Of a stretch of DNA of 40,421 nucleotides, positions 21,823-29,230 are shown one piece after another; position 1 is the stretch's first letter; each line of letters opens with the position of its first letter. The position numbers and the translations under genes were made by a program. The notes below the pieces were generated by a model. That model saw nothing but the letters and a program-made list of their open reading frames with translations, had not been told where the DNA came from and did no database searches. The stretch is from Clostridia bacterium (GTDB taxonomy: Bacteria; Bacillota; Clostridia; Oscillospirales; Oscillospiraceae): the NCBI GenBank assembly GCA_021153265.1, contig JAGKTU010000006.1:1-40421 (forward strand), written 5' to 3'.

Positions 21823-22926
21823 GTGAACGAAATAAGAGCCTGCTGTGTCTGCGGCAGCCTGCACCCTGTGGCAGAACTGACGGAATTTGATGATTCTTAC
21901 CTGTGTGCTGCCTGTTTGCGTAGTGAGACCATGCTCTGCCAGGACTGCGCAGAGCGGATTTGGGCAGACACCAATGCAGGTGACAGCGATACACCCCTGT
22001 GCCAGCACTGCTACGACCGCAACTATACCAGCTGCGAGGACTGCGGCCGCGTAATTCATCACAATGACGCATACTACGACGATGACGATGACTACGAGGC
22101 AAGATGCTACCATTGCCACTGCCGCCACACAGATCGGCGCACGATCCATGACTACTATTACAAACCGGAGCCGGAATTCTTTGGAGAGGGCGGCCGCTGG
22201 TTCGGCGTGGAGCTAGAAATTGATGATGCCGGAGAAGTCAACAGCAATGCGGCCAAGATTGAAAATGCGGCCAACTGCGGCGAGGAGCGAATCTACTGTA
22301 AGCATGACGGTTCTCTCAATGATGGCTTTGAAATCGTGACCCATCCTATGACATTGGAGTATCATATGCACAAAATGCCCTGGGCAAATGTTCTGAAAGA
22401 AGCTAAGCGGATGGGTTACCGGAGCCATTCCTCCGGCACCTGCGGCCTTCATGTACACATCAACCGCAGTGCATTCGGAAACACGGAACAGGAGCGGGAC
22501 GAGGTGATCGCCAGAGTGCTGTACTTCTTCGAGAAACACTGGGAAGAACTTCTCAAGTTCAGCCGCCGTACCCACAAGCAGCTGAAGCAGTGGGCCAACC
22601 GCTATGGCCTGAAGGAACACCCGCAGGAAATCCTGAAGCACGCAAAGGGTGACCAGGAGCGGTACACCTGTATTAATCTGACCAATTATCACACCATCGA
22701 AGTCAGAATTTTCCGCGGTACTTTGAAGCTAAATACTCTGCTAGCCACGCTGCAGCTCCTGGATAGGATCTGCGACGTGGCTCTTTATTATACGGACGAG
22801 GAAATCAAGAACATGAGCTGGACCACCTTTGCAGCAGGTTGTGCCCATCTTCCGGAGCTTGTCCAGTATCTGAAAGAACGCAGACTCTATGTAAATGAAC
22901 CCGTCACGGCAGAAGCGGAGGTGTGA
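21823..22926 (+). CDS. Amidoligase-family protein (Amidoligase_2), 367 aa
   Basis: GTG 21823 is preferred to ATG 21808 because GGAGGT lies seven bases before it. The N-terminal 100 residues contain many CxxC pairs (CCVCGS, CAAC, CQDC, CQHC, CEDC, CYHC), a multi-zinc ribbon region. The catalytic part has WFGVELEID, YCKHDGSLNDGFEIVTHP, CGLHVHINRS and IEVRIFRGTL, the Glu/His/Arg pattern of the glutamine-synthetase-like COOH-NH2 ligases. It should form an amide bond using ATP. It is two bases from a class II glutamine amidotransferase, which could supply ammonia. Aravind and coworkers described such pairs and predicted peptide or metabolite modification; the substrate here is unknown. Confidence 0.88.
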   Translation: MNEIRACCVCGSLHPVAELTEFDDSYLCAACLRSETMLCQDCAERIWADTNAGDSDTPLCQHCYDRNYTSCEDCGRVIHHNDAYYDDDDDYEARCYHCHCRHTDRRTIHDYYYKPEPEFFGEGGRWFGVELEIDDAGEVNSNAAKIENAANCGEERIYCKHDGSLNDGFEIVTHPMTLEYHMHKMPWANVLKEAKRMGYRSHSSGTCGLHVHINRSAFGNTEQERDEVIARVLYFFEKHWEELLKFSRRTHKQLKQWANRYGLKEHPQEILKHAKGDQERYTCINLTNYHTIEVRIFRGTLKLNTLLATLQLLDRICDVALYYTDEEIKNMSWTTFAAGCAHLPELVQYLKERRLYVNEPVTAEAEV

Positions 22927-22928
22927 GC

Positions 22929-23852
22929 ATGTGTTGTTTATTTGGCTTTGTTGACTATGGGCATCAGCTGTCCCGGAAGGCCCGCCATCGGTTGTTGACC
23001 GTCCTGTCAACAGCCTGCGAGGAACGTGGAACGGACGCAACCGGTATCGCCTATAACGTTAGCGGTAGACAGCGAATCTTCAAACGGCCTATTCCGGCTC
23101 ATCTGATGTGGTATCGGGTGCCTTCGGATGCTACGGTCGTTATGGGGCATACCCGAATGACGACCCAGGGCTCGGCGCTCCGGAATGGGAACAATCATCC
23201 GTTCCGGGGTCGAGCAGGGAATACCAATTTTGCCCTCGCGCATAATGGGGTTCTCTATAACGACCGAATGCTCAAAAGAAGATTTCGGTTGCCTGCATCC
23301 AGCATTGAGACCGACAGCTACGTTGCAGTACAACTGCTGGAGAGATACGGAAAAGTGGATTTTGAAGGTCTGGGGGCAATGGCGGAGGAATTGGAGGGTT
23401 CTTTCACCATTACGACACTGACAGAGCGGGACGAGCTGTATTTCGTGAAAGGAAACAATCCAATGTGCATCTACCATTACCCGGCAGCCCAGCTCTATGT
23501 GTATGCCAGCACAGAAGAGATTCTGAAAAGGGCCATGCTGCAGGCGCAACTGCCGCTGGGTAAGGCTGAAAAGGTCAATCTGTTCAGCGGAGAAATCCTG
23601 CGAATCAATGCAAGGGGTAAGATCAGCCGCAGCCATTTTGATGACAGTCGGCTTTACTCGGCCTATTCCTTTTCCTGGCCTCGATGGGATCGCTACGAAG
23701 CAGTTAACCGCCCGTATGCAGAGGATTCGAACTACCTGGACGACCTAAAGGCGGTGGCATCACTTTACGGATTGTATCCAGAGGACATCGACGCACTGAT
23801 TGAGGATGGGATGGATCCGGCGGAAATCGAAGAGATGCTCTACTGCGGCTGA
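22929..23852 (+). CDS. Class II glutamine amidotransferase, 307 aa
   Basis: ATG 22929 is chosen because it puts Cys at position 2 (MCCLFGFVD), the nucleophile exposed after Met removal in Ntn-type amidotransferases; starting at 22923 would block it. Other expected residues are present: R76 in GHTRMTTQG, N106-G107 in AHNGVLYN, and D129 in ETDSYV. It should release ammonia from glutamine for the amidoligase just upstream. The C-terminal tail (YPEDIDALIEDGMDPAEIEEML) is an acidic helical hairpin, maybe a docking site. The operon continues with the DUF3846 gene. Confidence 0.88.
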   Translation: MCCLFGFVDYGHQLSRKARHRLLTVLSTACEERGTDATGIAYNVSGRQRIFKRPIPAHLMWYRVPSDATVVMGHTRMTTQGSALRNGNNHPFRGRAGNTNFALAHNGVLYNDRMLKRRFRLPASSIETDSYVAVQLLERYGKVDFEGLGAMAEELEGSFTITTLTERDELYFVKGNNPMCIYHYPAAQLYVYASTEEILKRAMLQAQLPLGKAEKVNLFSGEILRINARGKISRSHFDDSRLYSAYSFSWPRWDRYEAVNRPYAEDSNYLDDLKAVASLYGLYPEDIDALIEDGMDPAEIEEMLYCG

Positions 23853-23865
23853 GAGGAGGAAAACT

Positions 23866-24225
23866 ATGACAGTATTGGCAGTGAAACCGGGCGAACAGCC
23901 CATAAAAATGGAGCTGGACGGAAGGTTGGAATCCATGCAGACCTTTGTCGGCGGTACGATCCAGGCGGTATATCCCTTTGATGATCCGGTAGCCATCGTG
24001 TGCAATGAAGAAAGCAAACTGTTGGGAATGGAATGCAACCGCGCCCTCCGTGATGAAACGGGCACAATCTACGATATCATTTGCGGCCCCTTTTTCATCT
24101 GCGGTTTGGAGGAAGAAGACTTTGCTTCCCTGTCTGGGACCCAGATGGAGACCTATTACAAGCTGTTTGAACATCCGGAACTGTTTCTGTCCATCGGCGG
24201 AACGGTGATAACTGTGCCTATTTGA
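23866..24225 (+). CDS. DUF3846-domain protein, 119 aa
   Basis: The protein follows the DUF3846 pattern: LAVKPGEQPIKMELDGRLESMQ, VGGTIQAVYPFDDPVAIVCNEE, MECNRALRDETGTIYDIICG and PFFICGLEEEDFASL. The start at 23866 has GAGGAGG. The family is small, cytosolic and of unknown function and is common on plasmids and conjugative elements; some members act as anti-defence or regulatory proteins, which I cannot test here. It is 13 bases after the amidotransferase and before an array of 12-mers. Confidence 0.85.
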   Translation: MTVLAVKPGEQPIKMELDGRLESMQTFVGGTIQAVYPFDDPVAIVCNEESKLLGMECNRALRDETGTIYDIICGPFFICGLEEEDFASLSGTQMETYYKLFEHPELFLSIGGTVITVPI

Positions 24226-24233
24226 AGAAGAAA

Positions 24234-24267
24234 CTCTCCCATTAGGGTGTACCCATACGGGAGAGTG
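24234..24267 (+). terminator. Hairpin at the end of the amidoligase operon
   Basis: ACTCTCCC and GGGAGAGT (8-bp stem) surround a loop that contains the first ATTAGGGT 12-mer half. No T run follows, so it may be a structured recombination site rather than a terminator. Confidence 0.45.
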
Positions 24268-24337
24268 AAATAGTGTCCCATTAGGGTTGATTCCGGCTTT
24301 TTGGCATATGCCATTCGGCGTGAGGACCCTAATGGGA
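24237..24337. repeat. Three copies of a 12-mer in front of the serine recombinase (res-like site)
   Basis: TCCCATTAGGGT occurs at 24237-24248 and 24276-24287 in direct orientation (39 bases apart), and its reverse complement at 24326-24337. Each copy is itself an imperfect dyad. Position directly before a resolvase-family gene suggests a res site or operator bound by that protein. Confidence 0.7.
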
Positions 24338-24362
24338 ATTTACTTAGGAAGGGAGGAAAACG

Positions 24363-24917
24363 ATGCAGGTAGGCTATATCCGCATCAGTACCGTCGGTCA
24401 GAACACCGCCCGGCAGGAAGTACTAATGCGGGAACTGGGTGTGGAAATGGTGTTCATTGACCGCATGAGCGGCAAGAACACAGACAGACCGGAGTTGAAG
24501 AAAATGATGGCATTCGTTCGGCAGGGGGATACCGTAGTGGTGGAGAGCATCAGCCGCTTCGCCAGAAACACCAGGGATCTGCTGGAACTGGTGGAGAAGC
24601 TGACCGTGAAGGGGGTGGAGTTTGTTTCCAAGAAGGAAGCCATTGACACCACTACACCAACCGGGAAGTTCATGCTGACGATTTTCGGCGCGGTGGCGGA
24701 GTTGGAACGGGAGTACATCCTGCAGCGACAGGCAGAGGGAATCGCCATTGCCAAAGAACAAGGGGTGTACAAAGGTCGACAGCCAATTGTGCGCCCCGAT
24801 TTTGAACGAGTCATTGCGCTGTGGCGCAGCGGAAAGATCACCGCTGTAGAAGCACAGCGGCGCTTGGACATGAAACCGAGTACATTTTATCGAAGAGTGA
24901 AGGAGATGAGATTATGA
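24363..24917 (+). CDS. Serine recombinase (resolvase/invertase family), 184 aa
   Basis: The catalytic domain has GYIRISTVGQN (nucleophile S9), then VVESISRFARNTRDLLELV (about 58-76, conserved Arg pair), TPTGKFMLTIFGAVAELERE (E-helix) and a C-terminal helix-turn-helix AVEAQRRLDMKPSTFYRRVKEM. At 184 residues it is a small resolvase, not a large transposon recombinase. It probably acts at the 12-mer array just upstream, resolving multimers or inverting DNA, and may autoregulate there. Confidence 0.93.
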   Translation: MQVGYIRISTVGQNTARQEVLMRELGVEMVFIDRMSGKNTDRPELKKMMAFVRQGDTVVVESISRFARNTRDLLELVEKLTVKGVEFVSKKEAIDTTTPTGKFMLTIFGAVAELEREYILQRQAEGIAIAKEQGVYKGRQPIVRPDFERVIALWRSGKITAVEAQRRLDMKPSTFYRRVKEMRL

Positions 24918-25012
24918 CAGAATTGATGTGGTTCACCGTGGGTTTTGTAGCCACCCTGGCAATTATCACGATTGCCGATACCATCGTCCGCTGCCAGACT
25001 GCAAGAAAATGA
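24914..25012 (+). CDS. Single-pass membrane peptide, 32 aa
   Basis: The tiny protein MTELMWFTVGFVATLAI... has one hydrophobic helix followed by RCQTARK. Its ATG overlaps the recombinase stop (ATGA), and its own stop overlaps the start of the next peptide by the same four bases. The coupled layout supports real translation. Function unknown; a membrane-active toxin or a regulator is possible. Confidence 0.55.
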   Translation: MTELMWFTVGFVATLAIITIADTIVRCQTARK

Positions 25013-25110
25013 TTCCGGTGCTCACCGCCGCCTTGCTGGAAGCCTTCACGAAAGGCGCAGCCCTGGCGGTGAGCGTATTCTTGCTATGGAAGAAACCCGG
25101 TGAAAAGTAG
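25009..25110 (+). CDS. Second membrane peptide, 33 aa
   Basis: MIPVLTAALLEAFTKG followed by AALAVSVFLLWKKPGEK forms one short membrane helix with a basic tail. It is coupled to the previous peptide by an ATGA overlap and followed closely by the DUF6809 gene. The pattern of small hydrophobic helix plus Lys tail is seen in holin-like and type I toxin peptides, but no antitoxin RNA is visible. Confidence 0.5.
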   Translation: MIPVLTAALLEAFTKGAALAVSVFLLWKKPGEK

Positions 25111-25120
25111 GTGATAACAA

Positions 25121-25414
25121 ATGAAAGAGAAAATTGAGGCATTAAAGCAGTATATTAATCAATTGCAGCCGGCAGATGGAGAAACTGTGATGAAGATGCT
25201 GTATGAATACCACAGCGAGCACCAGACCTATGACAACGAGCAAATCAGAGCGGATTTCCATGCGCTATATGAGCAGATGCACGGAATGCCCCTGAAGGAA
25301 ATCGATAATGTGATCTATGCCGTTTGTGTCTTGTGCCGGGATCATGAGCTGGCAGGTTTTACGGAGGGCGTCAAGATTGGCATCCGTCTGGCAGAGGAAA
25401 TTGCAACAGAGTAG
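25121..25414 (+). CDS. DUF6809-like protein, 97 aa
   Basis: This helical protein has ETVMKMLYEYHSEHQ, DFHALYEQMHGMPLKEID and a C-terminal VCRDHELAGFTEGVKIGIRL-type helix. The pattern (LYxxxxE... L... LDxxCxxCxxhExxgFxxGxxxG) matches the gene at 38537 outside the element. The start has a weak AAGTAGGTG. Members of this family are common in clostridia but not characterized. Confidence 0.65.
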   Translation: MKEKIEALKQYINQLQPADGETVMKMLYEYHSEHQTYDNEQIRADFHALYEQMHGMPLKEIDNVIYAVCVLCRDHELAGFTEGVKIGIRLAEEIATE

Positions 25415-25461
25415 TCTAGCAGCGGAATGATTTTCAAAAAACCGGGCAGCATCATAGACAG

Positions 25462-25490
25462 TTGCTAATTTTTGTGGTAAACTATTATAA
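25462..25490 (+). promoter_or_regulatory. Promoter of the Fic gene
   Basis: TTGCTA (25462-25467), 17 bases, TTATAA (25485-25490), about 20 bases upstream of the Fic start codon. It gives the Fic gene its own transcript separate from the recombinase operon. Confidence 0.55.
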
Positions 25491-25512
25491 CTATGGAAAG
25501 GAAGGGCTGCAT

Positions 25513-26610
25513 ATGTGGGATACAATTCAAAAATTGGAATACCGGGCCAAGGCCAATCTTTCTCAGGCTAAAGTCGAGCTGAATGACCGGCTTACAGATC
25601 GGCTGGAGTTACCCCTTCCTGGTTTGTCTGGAGAAAAGCTGTATTTGACCGGCATCACCAAGCTGCGGGAAAAAGTTGCAGAACTGGAGCAAATCTATCA
25701 GCAACTTCCCAATCATGGCGGCATGACAGACATCATTGTTCTGGACGCCTGGGCCTCTGCAACCATTGAAGGTGCCCGAACCACTGTTCAGCAGGTTCGA
25801 CAGAGTTTTAAAGAGCCCAAAACCAAAGATGACCGCATGGTGATCAATACCGTGAAAGCCAGTAATTTTGCCTACCGGAATCCGATTACACCAAAAAACA
25901 TCCGAAAACTGTGGGAAAGCATCGTGGATGGTGTTTGCGAAAATGAAAATGTGAAGGGCGCTTTTTACCGTAGTGGCGCGGTTCAGATTGCTTCGCAGGA
26001 CAGAACGATCCATGAACCTGCCTGTTTTGAAATGGTACCGGAACTTATGGAAAAATGGTTTTCTTTCCGGGATGGTACAGAGGAAAACCCTTTGATCCGC
26101 GCTTTCGTCTGTCATTTTTACTTTGTTTACGTCCATCCGTTCTGTGACGGTAATGGCAGAACTGCCCGTATCCTGAATGCCTCTCAGCTGTATCATGCAG
26201 GCTACACAAAAATGAAGCGCCTCCCTCTGTCCAGCTCCATAAACAGCCATTTGAACGGCTATTATCGCAGCCTGACAGACTCAGAAATCCGGATTAACGG
26301 AAAGGACGGTTGGTGGCTAGATTTGAGCCCCTTCGTATCTTATATGCTGGAAGTCTTTGAGGATTGTCTGATTAATGCGGCGCTATCTAAAAATGAATTG
26401 ACAGAAACGGAAGCACAGCTGTTGGAACGAATGAACAGAGTTGGTCTCAATGCGGAAATAACAGTTAAGAAGGCAATGGGGGTTTTGGATTGTTCTGAAT
26501 ATTCTGCCAGACGGGTTCTGACGAACTTGGTAGATAAAGGCTATCTGTCTATGGATACTTCCCAGAAAACCTATGTGTACAGATTGCGGCAGCATATTCC
26601 AAACACATAA
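25513..26610 (+). CDS. Fic-family AMP-transferase, 365 aa
   Basis: The Fic core motif HPFCDGNGRTAR (residues 208-219) is intact with the catalytic His. An N-terminal inhibitory motif SATIEG (82-87, S/T-x-x-x-E-G) is also present, so this is a class II Fic with a self-inhibiting N-terminal helix. The C-terminal part carries a winged-helix-like segment (VKKAMGVLDCSEYSARRVLTNLVDKGYL). ATG 25513 is preferred to 25462 because of GAAGG upstream and the promoter between them. Fic proteins AMPylate other proteins; the target is unknown, and on such elements they may act as toxins or defence effectors. Confidence 0.9.
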   Translation: MWDTIQKLEYRAKANLSQAKVELNDRLTDRLELPLPGLSGEKLYLTGITKLREKVAELEQIYQQLPNHGGMTDIIVLDAWASATIEGARTTVQQVRQSFKEPKTKDDRMVINTVKASNFAYRNPITPKNIRKLWESIVDGVCENENVKGAFYRSGAVQIASQDRTIHEPACFEMVPELMEKWFSFRDGTEENPLIRAFVCHFYFVYVHPFCDGNGRTARILNASQLYHAGYTKMKRLPLSSSINSHLNGYYRSLTDSEIRINGKDGWWLDLSPFVSYMLEVFEDCLINAALSKNELTETEAQLLERMNRVGLNAEITVKKAMGVLDCSEYSARRVLTNLVDKGYLSMDTSQKTYVYRLRQHIPNT

Positions 26611-26626
26611 ATCAAACATCATACAA

Positions 26627-26659
26627 GGCGTGTACGGACAGTACACGCCTTTCTTTTTT
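26627..26659 (+). terminator. Terminator of the Fic gene
   Basis: A perfect 9-bp stem (GGCGTGTAC with GTACACGCC) and a GGACA loop are followed by TTTCTTTTTT. Confidence 0.9.
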
Positions 26660-26698
26660 GAGCAATACCCTTTCTATACATATAAAGGAGGAATCCTG

Positions 26699-27313
26699 AT
26701 GGTTTTAGGAAAACCGGAAATAGTGAAAAGTTGGGCTGGAAAGGATCAGAATGTATATCGCCGGGAAGTGCTGTATCAGGAAGTGTGGAATTTCCCGATT
26801 ACAGAAGTGGCAAAGAAATACGCAGTATCTGATGTTACGATCCACAGAGTATGCAGGGAAATGGAAATACCGACACCACCGGTGGGGTATTGGGCAAAGA
26901 AGCAGGCTGGGCAGGAAGTTATGATTCCACCGCTGCCGCCAAGTACAGGCCGCTGTATGAAATTTGGACTGCGATCTCGAGGACAAAATGAATCAGGCAT
27001 GACTGCACAGGAAGAAGTCTCACAGAGAATAGAAGAGGAGAAAAAACGTAGGGAAGAACAAAGGAGACGCTATAACGAAGAAGTTGTCCGGACGAAGGAA
27101 CTTCTGAATCAGGCGGAAGACTATGAAATCGCATGCAAAATCCGGGCGATGGTGGCGGTGGAAGAACAAAAGGGGACGGCTGATGCAGAGTGGATTGCTT
27201 GGGCAAAGGCAAAGGCAGACTGGTTCAATCCGACGGTTGCGGCAAAAGATAGGATCTTTGGAAGACGAAAGCATAAGCAAAGTACGGAGCAGAAAGCATT
27301 AACGAGCCGATGA
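26699..27313 (+). CDS. HTH-containing hypothetical protein, 204 aa
   Basis: ATG 26699 has AAAGGAGG upstream; the longer frame runs through the Fic terminator. The N-terminal part LYQEVWNFPITEVAKKYAVSDVTIHRVCREMEIPTPPVGYWAKKQAG is a helix-turn-helix with a Pro-rich end that recurs in many uncharacterized bacterial proteins. Residues 100-150 are a charged coiled coil (EEEKKRREEQRRRYNEE). It lies between Fic and the GmrSD-like gene; its role is unknown. Confidence 0.7.
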   Translation: MVLGKPEIVKSWAGKDQNVYRREVLYQEVWNFPITEVAKKYAVSDVTIHRVCREMEIPTPPVGYWAKKQAGQEVMIPPLPPSTGRCMKFGLRSRGQNESGMTAQEEVSQRIEEEKKRREEQRRRYNEEVVRTKELLNQAEDYEIACKIRAMVAVEEQKGTADAEWIAWAKAKADWFNPTVAAKDRIFGRRKHKQSTEQKALTSR

Positions 27314-27404
27314 TAGGGTGTAGATTACCTCTATTTATCTTTACATATTTTGGTTTTGCGTGTAGAATTGTTGTATCTGAAATATAGAATCAAGGGTGAT
27401 TTAC

Positions 27405-29183
27405 ATGCAAACAAATGATAGGCAGATAACCGATCTGATGAAAACCATTCATTCTGGTGCAACGCAACTTCCGGATTTTCAGCGTGGCTGGGTGTGGGAT
27501 GATAATAGAATCCGTTCACTGATCGCAAGCATCACCTGTAATTACCCAGTTGGCGCCGCAATGTTTTTGGAATATGGCAACGAGAATGTGCGCTTCAAAT
27601 ATCGTGCAATTGAGGGCTCTCCTTCTCAAAACGTAGTCCCTAATGAACTGATTTTAGACGGACAGCAACGATTGACTTCTATTTATTCCGCTCTGTTCAG
27701 TGATAAGCCCGTCAAAACGCGTACGGACAAAGGGAAGGAAATCGATCGTTACTATTACATCGATATACATAAGGCAATCGACCCTTCCGTAGACCGTATC
27801 GACGCAATCATCTCCGTTCCTGCTAATAAAGTTGTAACTTCTAACTTTGGCCGGGATATCGAATTGGACCTTTCCACACCTCAGAAAGAGTACGAGCATA
27901 AGCTCTTCCCGTTGAATATTGTTCTGGATTTTATGAAGACCGCAATATGGCAACAGAACTATTTCCAATACTACGGTTTGGATGCCGCCGTGGTTCAGGA
28001 GTTCATGAATTTCCAGAATCTTATTACCATGCCCACCATCCAATATAAAATGCCTGTTATTCTGCTTGGTAAGGAGACCCCCAAGGAAGCCGTCTGCCAG
28101 GTGTTTGAAAATGTCAATACCGGCGGCGTGTCTTTAACAGTCTTCGAGTTGATTACTGCAGTTTTTGCCATGGATGACTTCGAACTGAGAAAAGACTGGG
28201 ACCAGCGCAAAGCTAAATGTTTCTCTGGTGACTTGCTGTCTATCACAACTGCCACCGATTTTCTGACTGCCTGCACCCTGCTATCTTCCTATAAACGCGG
28301 AGGTACCGTCAGCTGCAAGAAAAAAGATGTCCTTAATCTTACTCTGACTGACTATAAGAAATACGCAGATAGTCTGGCTGAGGGCTTTGTGGAAGCGGAG
28401 AAAATTCTGCAGGAAGAGCGAATTTTTGTGAGCTGCGATCTTCCCTATACTACGCAGCTGATCCCACTAGCAGTTCTATGCACGCTTCTCGGAGACGGAA
28501 ATAAAATTAAAGTTACCAATATCAAGAATAAAATTAAGCAGTGGTATTGGTGTGGTGTTTTTGGTGAACTGTATGGCAGCGCCAATGAAACCCGTTATGT
28601 GAATGATGTTGTTGGCGTCATGGACTGGGTTATTAACAATGGCCCTGTACCGAAGACTGTACAGGAAGCTTATTTTAATCCCACTCGTTTGCTTACATTG
28701 CAGTCTCGTCAGAGTGCTGCATATAAGGGAATTATGGCACTTATTCTGAAAAATCATTGTCAGGATTTCATCAGTGGCCGCGAAATGGACTTCACCCTAT
28801 ACAAAGCAGAAAATATCGATATTCACCACGTTTTCCCCAAAGATTACTGTGAAAAGAACAGTTATCTCAAGGCCAAATGGAATTCCGTGGTAAACAAAAC
28901 CCCCATTAGCTACAGCACCAATCGTGAAATTGGCGGATCTGCCCCCAGCATTTACTTAGGTAAGATCGCAACTAAGGGGCAGGTTGATGTTAATGTTTTG
29001 GACGGATATCTGGAAACTCATTGGATTAATGTAGATGCTGCCAGAAACGATGACTTCAATGCATTCATTGTCAGCAGAGCAATCATGCTTCTGGATGCAA
29101 TCGCAGCCGCCATGGGAAAACCAATTTCCGGTAGAGACGGAGAAGAAGTCATCAATAGCTTTGGTGCGGCTCTGATTCATTAA
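27405..29183 (+). CDS. GmrSD-like DUF262/DUF1524 protein, 592 aa
   Basis: The N-terminal DUF262 domain has the DGQQRLTS signature (residues 85-92) and the leading QLPDFQRGWVWDDNRI segment. The C-terminal DUF1524 region has IHHVFPKDYC near residue 472, the His-Me type nuclease motif, with an Asn/His-rich context downstream. Both halves in one chain is the layout of the modification-dependent type IV enzyme GmrSD and of many related defence proteins. ATG 27405 is chosen because of AAGGGTG. It ends in a terminator shared with the OLD-like gene of the opposite operon. Confidence 0.85.
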   Translation: MQTNDRQITDLMKTIHSGATQLPDFQRGWVWDDNRIRSLIASITCNYPVGAAMFLEYGNENVRFKYRAIEGSPSQNVVPNELILDGQQRLTSIYSALFSDKPVKTRTDKGKEIDRYYYIDIHKAIDPSVDRIDAIISVPANKVVTSNFGRDIELDLSTPQKEYEHKLFPLNIVLDFMKTAIWQQNYFQYYGLDAAVVQEFMNFQNLITMPTIQYKMPVILLGKETPKEAVCQVFENVNTGGVSLTVFELITAVFAMDDFELRKDWDQRKAKCFSGDLLSITTATDFLTACTLLSSYKRGGTVSCKKKDVLNLTLTDYKKYADSLAEGFVEAEKILQEERIFVSCDLPYTTQLIPLAVLCTLLGDGNKIKVTNIKNKIKQWYWCGVFGELYGSANETRYVNDVVGVMDWVINNGPVPKTVQEAYFNPTRLLTLQSRQSAAYKGIMALILKNHCQDFISGREMDFTLYKAENIDIHHVFPKDYCEKNSYLKAKWNSVVNKTPISYSTNREIGGSAPSIYLGKIATKGQVDVNVLDGYLETHWINVDAARNDDFNAFIVSRAIMLLDAIAAAMGKPISGRDGEEVINSFGAALIH

Positions 29184-29192
29184 TATGCAGAC

Positions 29193-29230
29193 AAACTCCC
29201 GGCAACCATTCGGTTGCCGGGAGTTTTCTT
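29193..29230. terminator. Bidirectional terminator between the two defence transcripts
   Basis: A perfect 15-bp stem (29193-29207 with 29212-29226) closes an ATTC loop with AAA on one side and TTT on the other. It ends both the GmrSD-like gene and the five-gene operon. Confidence 0.92.

Noticed and set aside
24237..24337. CRISPR array (three similar 12-mers)
   Set aside because: Repeats are too short, one is inverted and spacing is uneven; a recombinase site or operator fits better. No CRISPR array is seen elsewhere, despite the Cas4-like domain.
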